Part shown: positions 23,879-31,719 of the stretch, in pieces
How positions within the stretch are numbered: position 1 is the stretch's first letter
Layout: the number at the start of each line of letters is the position of its first letter
Assembly (NCBI RefSeq): GCF_036173105.1
Contig: NZ_CP108053.1
Span: 5,456,001 to 5,520,000 of the forward strand
Length of the DNA stretch: 64,000 bases
Direction of reading: 5' to 3'
From: Streptomyces sp. NBC_00287
GTDB lineage: Bacteria > Actinomycetota > Actinomycetes > Streptomycetales > Streptomycetaceae
The notes under the pieces: model-generated
The model's input: only the letters and a program-made list of their open reading frames with translations
What the model was told of the DNA's origin: nothing
The model's database searches: none
Made by a program: the position numbers and the translations under genes

Positions 23879-25807
23879 GTGTCCACGCCACTCCCTTCCT
23901 TCGCCGCGTCCGCCGCGTTCGACGACGCTCCCGCGCCCACCCTCGTGGAGCCCGAGACCCGGCGGCTGGACGGTGTCGTCCGGGAGGCGTACGTCCCGCC
24001 CTTCGCGCCGCCCGTCTCGCACGGCTCGCTGGGTGATCTGCCGTTCGACAACGCCCTCGCGGTGCCGGACAAGGTGCTGCTCAGCCGTAAGGCGGGGGAC
24101 GGGAGTTGGGCCGACGTCACGGCCACGCGGTTCGCCGCGCAAGTGCTCGCCGTGGCCAAGGGGCTGATCGCCGAGGGGCTGATGCCGGGCGACCGGATCG
24201 CGGTCATGGCGCGGACGACGTACGAGTGGACGCTGCTCGACTTCGGCGCCTGGGCCGCGGGACTGGTGACCGTCCCGGTCTATCCGACCTCCTCCGTCTT
24301 CCAGACCCGCTGGATCCTCCAGGACTCCGGCGCCGTCGCCCTGGTCACCGAGACCGTCGCACAGGCCGCCGCCCTCGGCCCCGAGCTCGAACGCATCCCC
24401 GATCTGCGGCACATGTGGGTCATGGAAAAGGGCCATGTGGATCGGCTCGCGGAGGCCGGGGCGCCGATACCGGACCAGGAGGTCGACGTCCGCCGGGGCA
24501 TGCTCGGCCCGAGCACCCTGGCCACGCTGATCTACACCTCGGGCACCACCGGACGCCCCAAGGGCTGCGCGCTCACCCACGGCAACTTCTTCGCCGAGGT
24601 CGACAACGCCATCGAACTCCTCTACCCCGTCTTCAAGTCGAGGACGAACGAGGAGCCCTCGGTCCTGCTCTTCCTGCCGATGTCCCATGTCTTCGGCCGC
24701 ATGGTGGCGGTGGCCTGCGTCCGCGCCCGGGTCCGGCTCGGCCACGCGCCCAGCCTCCAGTCCGAGGACCTCCTCGCCGACCTCGCCGCCTTCCGTCCGA
24801 CCTGTCTGCTGGCCATCCCCTACATGCTGGAGAAGGTCTACAACTCCGCCCGCGCCAAGGCGGAGGAGGGCGGCCGGCTGACCAGTTTCGACCGGGCCGC
24901 CGCCGTAGCGGGCCGCTACGGCGAGGCCATGGAGGCCAAGCAGCACGGCACCGGCTCCGGGCCCGGCCGCGCCCTGAGCATGGCCCGCGCCTTCTACGAC
25001 CCGCTCGTCTACCGCCGTATCCGCAACGCCATGGGCGGCCGCGTCCGCTACGCGATCTGCGGCGGATCGCCGCTCGGGCGGCGCCTTGCGGCCTTCTACG
25101 CCGGTGCGGGCATCGAGATCTACGAGGGGTACGGCCTGACCGAGACGACCGCCGCCGCCACCGTCACCCCGCCCCTCAAACCCCGTCTGGGCACCGTGGG
25201 TTGGCCGCTGCCCGGCACCCGGGTCCGGATCGCCGCCGACGGCGAGATCCTGATCGCCGGGGAGCAAGTCCTGCGGGGCTACTGGGACCCGGTGGCCGGG
25301 GGAGTGGTCCCGGCGGCGGTGGACGGCTGGCTCGCCACCGGGGACATCGGCGAGCTGGACGACGAGGGGTATCTGACCATCACCGGCCGCAAGAAGGAGC
25401 TGCTGATCACCGCGGGCGGCAAGAGCGTGGCCCCGGCGCCGCTGGAGAACTGGCTCCGCTCCCACCCGCTGATCTCCCAGGCCATGGTCCTCGGCGACCG
25501 CCGCCCCTACGTCACCGCGCTGATCACCCTCGACATGGACGGCATCACCCACTGGCGCCGCATGAACGGCCGCCACCCCGTACCCGCCGAACTCCTGGTG
25601 GACGACGAGGAGTTGCGGGCGATCATCCAGCGCGCGGTGGACGACGCGAACAAGCTCGTCTCCCGTCCCGAGTCCATCCGCCGCTTCGCGATCCTGCCGA
25701 CCGACTTCACGGAGATGGCCGGGCATCTGACCCCGTCGATGAAGCTGCGGCGGGCGGCGGTCATGAAGGACTTCGCCGGGGAGATCGAGGGGTTGTACGA
25801 GCGCTGA
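23879..25807 (+). CDS. Long-chain fatty-acid-CoA ligase (AMP-forming)
   Basis: A 642-residue adenylate-forming enzyme. The P-loop motif LIYTSGTTGRPKGCALTH is at about residues 216-233, the YEGYGLTETT motif at about 420, the TGD motif near WLATGDIGE, and the hinge/lysine region is GRKKELLITAGGKSVAPAPLE. It activates fatty acids with ATP and CoA. The start is a GTG. It is divergent from the MaoC-type gene, and the shared palindromes put both under common fatty-acid control, probably by the adjacent TetR protein. Confidence 0.92.
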   Translation: MSTPLPSFAASAAFDDAPAPTLVEPETRRLDGVVREAYVPPFAPPVSHGSLGDLPFDNALAVPDKVLLSRKAGDGSWADVTATRFAAQVLAVAKGLIAEGLMPGDRIAVMARTTYEWTLLDFGAWAAGLVTVPVYPTSSVFQTRWILQDSGAVALVTETVAQAAALGPELERIPDLRHMWVMEKGHVDRLAEAGAPIPDQEVDVRRGMLGPSTLATLIYTSGTTGRPKGCALTHGNFFAEVDNAIELLYPVFKSRTNEEPSVLLFLPMSHVFGRMVAVACVRARVRLGHAPSLQSEDLLADLAAFRPTCLLAIPYMLEKVYNSARAKAEEGGRLTSFDRAAAVAGRYGEAMEAKQHGTGSGPGRALSMARAFYDPLVYRRIRNAMGGRVRYAICGGSPLGRRLAAFYAGAGIEIYEGYGLTETTAAATVTPPLKPRLGTVGWPLPGTRVRIAADGEILIAGEQVLRGYWDPVAGGVVPAAVDGWLATGDIGELDDEGYLTITGRKKELLITAGGKSVAPAPLENWLRSHPLISQAMVLGDRRPYVTALITLDMDGITHWRRMNGRHPVPAELLVDDEELRAIIQRAVDDANKLVSRPESIRRFAILPTDFTEMAGHLTPSMKLRRAAVMKDFAGEIEGLYER

Positions 25808-25856
25808 AAGTCGTACAACCTTCACCGGTCGATGTGAGTCTCCTCCTCGCCAGCCC

Positions 25857-25870
25857 TTGATCATTGATCA
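25857..25870. repeat. Tandem TTGATCA heptamers
   Basis: Two exact, adjacent copies of TTGATCA precede the AGGAGA ribosome site of the FG-GAP gene, inside its 76-base upstream gap. They could be a regulator site or part of the 5' leader. They are short but unusually AT-rich for this genome. Confidence 0.4.
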
Positions 25871-25883
25871 TTGCAGGAGACTC

Positions 25884-27260
25884 ATGTCCATGCGCAGCAC
25901 CGTTCGCCTGGCGCTCGCCACGGCCACGGCCGTGTCCCTCACCGGCGGACTGCTCACCCTCTCCGTGGGCGCCGCGCACGCGGCCACCCCGGCGAAGTAC
26001 GCCGACGACTTCAACGGGGACGGCTACCGCGACTTCGCCGCCGCCTCCATCGGCGGCGGCGCGTTCGTCGTCACCTACGGGACCGCCAACGGCCCCGGCA
26101 CCGTCACCAAGACCTTCAGCCAGTCCACCGCGGGCGTCCCGGGCACGGCCGGGGAGACCAACGGCTACGGCGACGCGTTCGGCGAGGACCTCGCCCCCGC
26201 CGACTTCAATCGCGACGGCTACGCCGACCTCGCCGTCGCCGACTTCACCGAGAAGGTCGACGGCAAGGTCAGCTCCGGTGCCGTCACCATCCTGTGGGGC
26301 TCGTCGTCCGGGCTCACCGGTACGAGCGCCGTCCGTCTGAAGATCACCGCCAGTTCCCACCGCGGCTTCGGCAAGCAGATCGAGGCCGGCGACTTCAACG
26401 GCGACGGCAAGGCCGACCTCGCGGTCGCGGACGGCATCGAGGCGGTACGCATCTACCGCGGCGGCTTCTCCAAGACCGGTACGACGGGCACGGTCACCAA
26501 GCACGTCCCGAACGATCTGCTCGAACCCACCGGCATGGTCGCGGGCAAGGTCACCAAGGACGGCGCCACCGACCTCTTCCTGCTCGGCCAGGGCTATCAC
26601 AACGACAAGATGACCCAGGACGCCTGGTTCATCCGCGGTGGCGCCACGATCCAGCCCGGCAAGATCACGGTCTACAACAGCACCGACCCCGACTACGACC
26701 CGGTCGGCGTCGTCGCCGACTTCAACAAGGACGGCTACGGCGACCTCGCCGTCAGTGACACCCAGTCCAACGGCAAGGCCGGTTCGGTCGTCGTCTGGCG
26801 CGGTGGCAGCACCGGCCCCGGCACGAAGTACCGGATCTCGCAGGCGACTTCGGGCGTGGCTACGGCCGCCTCGCCGAGGGAGTATTTCGGTACGAGCCTG
26901 TCCGCCGGTGACACCAACGGCGACGGTTACCCCGACCTGGCGGTCGGCGTCCCCAACGAGACGGTCAGCTCGCAGGACGACGCGGGCGGCGTCCATGTCC
27001 TGCGCGGCGGCAATTCGGGCCTCACCGGCACGAACTCGCAGTGGTTCACGCTGGCGACGGCCGGGGTCCCCGGGAGCCCGAGCCAGTACGGCAACTTCGG
27101 GCAGCTGGTCCGCATCCGCGACATCGACCGGGACGGCGACAAGGACGTGCTGGTGTCGAGCGACTACTACAGCCCGGCCGTGCTGCTGCCGGGCACGGGG
27201 TCCGCGATCACCGGGACGGGCGCCAAGGAAGTGAACCTGGTGGCTTCGTTCCCGCAGTAA
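25884..27260 (+). CDS. Secreted FG-GAP/VCBS beta-propeller protein
   Basis: A 458-residue exported protein. A signal peptide of ~35 residues ends near GAAHAATPA. The rest consists of integrin-alpha-like repeats with calcium-binding loops: FNGDGYRDFA, FNRDGYADLA, FNGDGKADLA, FNKDGYGDLA, TNGDGYPDLA and RDGDKDVLV. This predicts a seven-bladed propeller stabilised by Ca2+. Such streptomycete proteins are extracellular with unknown ligands. The ATG at 25884 is preferred for its AGGAGA site 4 bases upstream; an ATG two codons later is possible. Confidence 0.88.
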   Translation: MSMRSTVRLALATATAVSLTGGLLTLSVGAAHAATPAKYADDFNGDGYRDFAAASIGGGAFVVTYGTANGPGTVTKTFSQSTAGVPGTAGETNGYGDAFGEDLAPADFNRDGYADLAVADFTEKVDGKVSSGAVTILWGSSSGLTGTSAVRLKITASSHRGFGKQIEAGDFNGDGKADLAVADGIEAVRIYRGGFSKTGTTGTVTKHVPNDLLEPTGMVAGKVTKDGATDLFLLGQGYHNDKMTQDAWFIRGGATIQPGKITVYNSTDPDYDPVGVVADFNKDGYGDLAVSDTQSNGKAGSVVVWRGGSTGPGTKYRISQATSGVATAASPREYFGTSLSAGDTNGDGYPDLAVGVPNETVSSQDDAGGVHVLRGGNSGLTGTNSQWFTLATAGVPGSPSQYGNFGQLVRIRDIDRDGDKDVLVSSDYYSPAVLLPGTGSAITGTGAKEVNLVASFPQ

Positions 27261-27272
27261 CCGCAGGTCCGG

Positions 27273-27330
27273 GGGTCGCGGGCCTGCTCAGAGCCGTACG
27301 AGATGCGCTCTGCTCGCAGGACCGCGACCC
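27273..27330. terminator. Long imperfect hairpin after the FG-GAP gene
   Basis: GGGTCGCGG (27273-27281) pairs with CCGCGACCC ending at 27330, and the stem continues inwards through CCTGC/GCAGG and CAGAG/CTCTG. This is a strong hairpin of more than 18 pairs with a small bulge, without a T tract. It lies between the propeller gene and the antitoxin-like gene and may terminate the former or lead the latter. Confidence 0.55.
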
Positions 27331-27367
27331 TGGATGGGTCGGGAAAACGCGACCAAGGAGTCCTGTC

Positions 27368-27562
27368 ATGTCTGTGATGGACAAGCTCAAGAGCATGCTG
27401 AAGGGCCACGAGGACCAGGCCGGCAAGGGTGTCGACAAGGCCGGCGACTTCGCCGACGAGAAGACTCAGGGCAAGTACCAGAGCCAGGTCGACACCGGCC
27501 AGGAGCAGCTCAAGCGGCAGATGGGCGGAGACCGCCCGCAGGACCAGCCGCCTCAGTCGTAG
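27368..27562 (+). CDS. MT0933-like antitoxin-family protein
   Basis: A 64-residue, highly charged, helical protein beginning MSVMDKLKSMLKGHEDQAGKGVDKAG. This is the Rv0909/MT0933 'antitoxin' family (PF14013 from memory), abundant in streptomycetes as single genes without an obvious toxin. None is adjacent here, so an antitoxin role is not supported by context. It has a strong AAGGAG site. Its last 53 bases overlap the convergent DUF397 gene. Confidence 0.7.
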   Translation: MSVMDKLKSMLKGHEDQAGKGVDKAGDFADEKTQGKYQSQVDTGQEQLKRQMGGDRPQDQPPQS

Positions 27563-27794
27563 CCCCGCCTAGGAAGGCGGCCCAGGTGGCAGGGGCCACA
27601 GTGACGTGCGGGGCGTCGGGTGTCTTGGAGTCGCGGAGGTGGACGGTGGAGGGGGTCAGGGCGAGCTCCAGGCAGTCGCCGCCTTCACCGTCGCTGTAGC
27701 TGGACTTGCGCCAGGCGTACGCGACTTCGAGGCAGTCGCCGCCCTCGCCGCCGCTGTAGCTGGACTTGAACCAAGTGAGCTGCCCGTTGTTCAT
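27510..27794 (-). CDS. DUF397 protein with duplicated core motif
   Basis: A 94-residue small acidic protein. The DUF397 core W-x-K-S-S-Y-S-x-G-E-G-G-D-C-L-E occurs twice, at about residues 8-24 (WFKSSYSGGEGGDCLEVA) and 28-45 (WRKSSYSDGEGGDCLELA), then RDSKTPDAP and a WAAFL segment follow. DUF397 proteins partner DUF5753-XRE regulators in Streptomyces development and antibiotic control. It overlaps the upstream XRE gene by 4 bases (ATGA). The internal duplication is unusual. Confidence 0.85.
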   Translation of the reverse strand: MNNGQLTWFKSSYSGGEGGDCLEVAYAWRKSSYSDGEGGDCLELALTPSTVHLRDSKTPDAPHVTVAPATWAAFLGGATTEAAGPAGGLRPSAA

Positions 27795-28621
27795 AGCTCC
27801 TCCAGCTTGCTCTCGATCAACTTGCGCGTCTCCGACGGGGAAAGTGCCATCGCCCGCATGATCCCATAGCGATCTGCGATCTTCCGGACCTCTTCCGGAT
27901 CGGTGATCAGCCGGGGATATCCCTGGACCTCTGTGTACGCCACCTGCCCGTGCCCCTTGGGCGTCAGCAGGTTGAACGCGCCGTCCATGTTGGGGTGTTC
28001 CTCAAGTGCGGTCGGCATTACCTGGATTTCAATGTTCTGCATGTGGCCGACCTGCAGCAGGCGCCGAAGCTGGTCCGCGTGCACGCGTCGACCGCCGATC
28101 GGCCGGTCCAGCACGACCTCTTCGAGGATGTAGCTGACGATCGGAGCCGGCCGACGCTCGAAGACCAGTTGCCGAGACAGCCGGTCCGCTACCCGCCTTT
28201 CGATCGTCTCCTCGTCGAGGAACGGCCGCCTTCGCGCGAATACGGCCTGTGCGTGATCCTCGGTCTGGAGCAGCCCGTGCACCGCGTGGTTGGAGTAATG
28301 GTGCAGCTCGACGGCCTCCGCCTCCATCCCCGCGTAGTTCCGGTACCACTCCGGATGCCGAGTCCGAGCCGTCGACATCGCCTCCCTCACCTCAGGGACG
28401 ACGTCCTTCAACAGGCCCCCGGCGTCGAGGAGTTCGTCCGCCTTCTCCAGCAGCTCGGGCTGTGGCGTCCGGACGCCTCGCTCCATCGCGGAGATGGCGT
28501 CGGGGCCGTACCCCACCAGCCCCCCGAACTCCTTCTGCGTCAGCCCCTTCCGCTCCCGTAGGAGCTTCAGTTGCTTGCCGAGTGCGATGAACAACCCCGT
28601 CGTGCCCTCGTTCCCGTTCAC
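27791..28621 (-). CDS. XRE regulator with DUF5753 effector domain
   Basis: A 276-residue protein. The N-terminal HTH_31/XRE domain is at about residues 12-65 (LTQKEFGGLVGYGPDAISAMERG), followed by the DUF5753 domain (about 90-270) typical of WhiJ/BldB-linked regulators. The GTG start has a GGAGGG site upstream. It is followed by a coupled DUF397 gene and is divergent from a HATPase gene. The three form the standard streptomycete XRE/DUF397/anti-sigma-like ATPase module. Confidence 0.88.
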   Translation of the reverse strand: MNGNEGTTGLFIALGKQLKLLRERKGLTQKEFGGLVGYGPDAISAMERGVRTPQPELLEKADELLDAGGLLKDVVPEVREAMSTARTRHPEWYRNYAGMEAEAVELHHYSNHAVHGLLQTEDHAQAVFARRRPFLDEETIERRVADRLSRQLVFERRPAPIVSYILEEVVLDRPIGGRRVHADQLRRLLQVGHMQNIEIQVMPTALEEHPNMDGAFNLLTPKGHGQVAYTEVQGYPRLITDPEEVRKIADRYGIMRAMALSPSETRKLIESKLEEL

Positions 28622-28737
28622 GCCCGCACCCTCCCGTTCCGACGTTCCGCACGTCGAACTCAGCGTCGCCGTACAGATACCCAGCGTCGACCTGTCACTC
28701 CTGGTCAGGGTAGAGAGAACCCGCCACTCTCGGTGAC

Positions 28738-29160
28738 GTGAACGCCGAAATCACCACCCCCACTGCTGAATTGGTCCAGCACATCAGAGCCACCCCACGT
28801 GGAGCGCGCGTGGCCCGTCACCTGGCCGCCGAACAGCTGGCCGACTGGGGCTATCCCCAGGACGGCGAGGTCAGCGAGACGGCGCAGCACCTGGTGGCGG
28901 AGCTGGCAGCCAACGCCGTCACGCACGGCCGCGTACCGGGACGAGCCTTCGAGCTGCGCCTTCTCCTGCTCCCGGAGGACACTCTCCGTATCGAGGTGAG
29001 CGATGCGCGAGGCGACCGAAAACTGCGGTATGTGACGGAGCCGGACAGCGAGAGCGGCCGGGGCCTGATCTTGGTGACGCTGCTGGCGAGAACATGGGGC
29101 GTGGCGGAACGGGACGTCGGAAAAACGGTGTGGGCGGAGATCAGCCTGATCCTGAAGTGA
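28738..29160 (+). CDS. HATPase_c (RsbW/SpoIIAB-like) ATP-binding protein
   Basis: A 140-residue GHKL-fold protein. The N-box is ELAANAVTHG, the G1 region is IEVSDARGD, and the SESGRGLILVTLLA segment closes the ATP lid. Such small proteins can be anti-sigma factors or kinases, but streptomycete copies beside XRE/DUF397 genes are usually of unknown target. It is divergent from the XRE gene by 116 bases. Its last 20 bases overlap the convergent LysR gene. Confidence 0.85.
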   Translation: MNAEITTPTAELVQHIRATPRGARVARHLAAEQLADWGYPQDGEVSETAQHLVAELAANAVTHGRVPGRAFELRLLLLPEDTLRIEVSDARGDRKLRYVTEPDSESGRGLILVTLLARTWGVAERDVGKTVWAEISLILK

Positions 29161-30040
29161 CTCGGCAGGTCTGGGAGACGGTCTCTGCGAAGGCCCGGGC
29201 CTGGGGACTGAGCGCGTCCCAACGCCGTACGGCCCACCCCACCGAGAGCGGCCGCAGCGCGGGAAGCTCTACGAGGGCCAGCCCCCGCCCGGAGTCCCCG
29301 ATCCCCGGGAAGGCCGGTACGACGGCCCGCCCGAGCCCCAACTCGGCGAGCAGCAGGGCCGTATCCCAGTCGGCGACGCTCGTATCGGCGGCGAACCGTA
29401 TGCCCAACTCGGCGCAGGCGGCGTCGAGATGGGCGGCGGAGGTGGAGTGCGGGGGCAGCCGGATGACCCGGAGTCCGTGCAGCGCGGAGGGTTCGAGGGC
29501 GGGGCGGGAGGCGAGCGGGTCGTCGGCCGGTACGGCCAGCACCCAGGGCAGCTCGACGACGCCCCGCTGCTCTATGCCCCGCACGGGAGGGCCGAGGGTG
29601 ACCCAGGCGAGGTCGAGATCGCTGCCGACGAGCGCGTCGAAACAGCCCCGGCTGGAACTCTCGGTACGGAATTCGAGGCTGACGCGGGGATGCAGCCGCC
29701 GGAACGACACGACGGCGTCGGCCATGAAGTGGCGCACGGTGGTACCGCCGGTGGCCACCCGCACGGCCCCCGTCTCCCCGTCGACGAGATCCCGGAGCTG
29801 TCGCAGGGCGAGGTCGATCCCGCCGAGCCCCTCGGCGGCGGCGGCCTCCAGCACGCGCCCGGCCTGAGTGGGCACGACCCCGCGGGACTGCCGCTCCAGC
29901 AGGGCGACCCCGGTCTCCCGCTCGAGCCGCTTCACATGCTGACTGACGGCGGACTGGGTGCAGGACAGATCCCGGGCCACGGCGCTGAGGCTGCCGGCCC
30001 GGCACACGGCCACGAACACCCGTAGATCATCAAGAGTCAC
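29141..30040 (-). CDS. LysR-family transcriptional regulator
   Basis: A 299-residue LTTR beginning VTLDDLRVFVAVCRAGSLSA. The winged HTH runs through RDLSCTQSAVSQHVKRLER, and the effector domain starts near residue 90 (GAVRVATGGTTVRHF). The GTG start gives the canonical LysR N-terminus; an open extension upstream lacks family features and would run toward the next gene. Targets are unknown. It lies 10 bases downstream of the fused HTH gene on the same strand. Confidence 0.85.
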   Translation of the reverse strand: MTLDDLRVFVAVCRAGSLSAVARDLSCTQSAVSQHVKRLERETGVALLERQSRGVVPTQAGRVLEAAAAEGLGGIDLALRQLRDLVDGETGAVRVATGGTTVRHFMADAVVSFRRLHPRVSLEFRTESSSRGCFDALVGSDLDLAWVTLGPPVRGIEQRGVVELPWVLAVPADDPLASRPALEPSALHGLRVIRLPPHSTSAAHLDAACAELGIRFAADTSVADWDTALLLAELGLGRAVVPAFPGIGDSGRGLALVELPALRPLSVGWAVRRWDALSPQARAFAETVSQTCRVTSGSG

Positions 30041-30050
30041 AACACCCAAG

Positions 30051-30794
30051 CTAACGCTGAGAGTTGTCGTCCTCCGAGGCCGGTGCGGGCTTGGTGTGAA
30101 GGATCTCGCGGGCCTGCTCGGCGGCGCGGACGATGCTCTCGGAGACGTAGTCGACGAAGCGCGCGATGTTCTCCAGACGGACGGCGGCCGGGGTGCCGGT
30201 GCCGAGGACGGGGACACCCTGCCGGGCGATATCGGCGAGCTGGGCGGTGCTGCGGGCGCTGGCCATCATCGACTCGTACATGACGTCGTCGTCGACCACA
30301 TAGCGCTCGCGGCGGCGCTCGTCGCGTTCTCGGCGGACCAGGCCCTGGGCTTCCAGGAACGTGACCGACTTGGAGATGGACGCCGGGCTGACCTGGAGCC
30401 GCTGCGCGAGTTCGGACGCGTTGAGGCTGCCCGAGTCGGTGGTGAAGAGGCAGCCCAGCACCCGGGACACCATCTTGGGCGCGCCCGACTGCATGAACAC
30501 GGTGGTGAGCGCCTCCTCGTACTCGCGCACCGCCTCGGCGTCGCGTCCGTGGGCCTGCGGGGGCGCCCCCGGGGTCCGGGGCGCGGGCTGCCTGCGGCGG
30601 TGGGCGCGCTGTTCGGTGGCGCGGTGGGCGAGGTCGGCGCGGTAGGCGGTGGGGCCGCCGTTGCGCATGACCTCGCGGGTGATGGTCGAGGTGGGGCGGT
30701 CGAGGCGGCGGGCGATCTCCGCGTAGGCGAGGCCGTCGGCCAGTCCCAGCGCGATCTGCTGACGTTCCTGCTGGGTGAGTCTGCCTCCGGGCAT
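30051..30794 (-). CDS. Fused IS30-like HTH / MarR-GbsR winged-helix regulator
   Basis: A 247-residue regulator with two DNA-binding parts. An N-terminal HTH_38 region (LTQQERQQIALGLADGLAYAEIARRLDRPTST, written here as its span, residues 6-37) resembles that of IS30-type transposases. A MarR/GbsR winged helix follows at about residues 90-160 (LNASELAQRLQVSPASISKSV). AAGGAGA 5 bases before the ATG fixes the start. It is divergent from the DUF4097/ABC operon and probably represses it at inverted repeats in the 248-base gap. Confidence 0.8.
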   Translation of the reverse strand: MPGGRLTQQERQQIALGLADGLAYAEIARRLDRPTSTITREVMRNGGPTAYRADLAHRATEQRAHRRRQPAPRTPGAPPQAHGRDAEAVREYEEALTTVFMQSGAPKMVSRVLGCLFTTDSGSLNASELAQRLQVSPASISKSVTFLEAQGLVRRERDERRRERYVVDDDVMYESMMASARSTAQLADIARQGVPVLGTGTPAAVRLENIARFVDYVSESIVRAAEQAREILHTKPAPASEDDNSQR

Positions 30795-30850
30795 CGCGGT
30801 CTCCTTCGTGGTTCGGGGCGACGTCTTCAGCATAGCGTTCATCGCCGTTC

Positions 30851-30904
30851 CATTGCAACGGATGGGGGTGTGGTTGTTGCGTTACTTTTCAGGCCGTTGC
30901 AATG
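30851..30904. promoter_or_regulatory. Inverted repeat operator candidate between the HTH gene and the DUF4097/ABC operon
   Basis: CATTGCAACGG (30851-30861) and CCGTTGCAATG (30894-30904) are exact reverse complements, 32 bases apart. More GCAACG hexamers lie at 30942-30947 and 30971-30976. The region is AT-richer than its surroundings and should hold both divergent promoters. Confidence 0.55.
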
Positions 30905-30942
30905 ATTTAGCGGCTGTGAGCTGCTGTGACGGTGATTTAGCG
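30903..30942. repeat. Direct repeat TGATTTAGCG x2, 30-base period
   Basis: TGATTTAGCG occurs at 30903-30912 and 30933-30942, exactly 30 bases (about three helical turns) apart. The first copy overlaps the right arm of the inverted repeat. The phasing suits cooperative regulator binding. Confidence 0.45.
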
Positions 30943-31042
30943 CAACGAGTGTGTTGCCAGTTTCTTGAACGCAACGTAGCTTTTCCATCGTCAGAAACGG
31001 CCGGGCCGACAGGGCGCCCGCCGGAAGACGAAGGAGAGCACG

Positions 31043-31708
31043 ATGCAGACGTTCAAGACCCCCGCCCCGATCTCCGCCGTCCTGGACATCCCCGCCGGAC
31101 GCATCCAGTTCATCGCCGCCGACCGGCCCGACACCGTCGTCGAGGTCCGGCCCGCCAACGCCGCCAAGTCCCGTGACATCAAGGCGGCGGAGCAGCTGGA
31201 GGTCGGCTACGACGACGGCGTCCTGCGGATCCAGGCCCCGGAAGGAGGCAACCGGCTCCTCGGTCCTTCCGGGTCCGTCGAGGTCACCGTCAAGCTGCCC
31301 GCCGGCTCCCGCGTCGAGGCGAAGACGGCCGCCGGCGAACTGCGCGTCGTCGGCCGCCTCGGGGACGTCGAGTTCGACGGCGCCTACCACCGCATCAAGA
31401 TCGACGAGGCCGCGAGCCTGCGCCTCACCGCCACCGACGGCGACGTCGAGGTCGGCCGGCTGGGCGGCCCCGCGAAGATCAGCACCCAGCGGGGCGACAT
31501 CCGCATCGCCGAGGCCGTACGCGGCGAGGTCGTCCTCAGCACCCAGTCCGGCGACATCTCGGTCACCGCCGCCGCCGGAGTCTCGGCCGCCCTGGACGCC
31601 GGCACCGGCTACGGCCGGATCAGCAACGCCCTCAAGAACGACGGCACCGCCGAACTCGACATCCGCGCCACCACCACCCACGGCGACATCACCGCCCGCA
31701 GCCTCTAA
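31043..31708 (+). CDS. DUF4097-type beta-helix repeat protein
   Basis: A 221-residue protein made almost entirely of short beta strands with a repeating pattern (VEAKTAAGELRVVG, LTATDGDVEVGRLGG, STQRGDIRIAEA, STQSGDISVTAA). This is the DUF4097 right-handed beta-helix fold. There is no signal peptide. It starts a three-gene operon with an ABC exporter, 11 bases before the ATPase gene, after a GAAGGAGAG ribosome site. Its role is unknown. The operon is divergent from a GbsR/MarR-type regulator. Confidence 0.8.
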   Translation: MQTFKTPAPISAVLDIPAGRIQFIAADRPDTVVEVRPANAAKSRDIKAAEQLEVGYDDGVLRIQAPEGGNRLLGPSGSVEVTVKLPAGSRVEAKTAAGELRVVGRLGDVEFDGAYHRIKIDEAASLRLTATDGDVEVGRLGGPAKISTQRGDIRIAEAVRGEVVLSTQSGDISVTAAAGVSAALDAGTGYGRISNALKNDGTAELDIRATTTHGDITARSL

Positions 31709-31719
31709 GGAGCTCCCTC

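Noticed and set aside
27368..27562. A toxin-antitoxin pair formed by the MT0933-like gene and the overlapping DUF397 gene
   Set aside because: The genes are convergent, and DUF397 proteins belong with XRE/DUF5753 regulators. There is no toxin-like neighbour.
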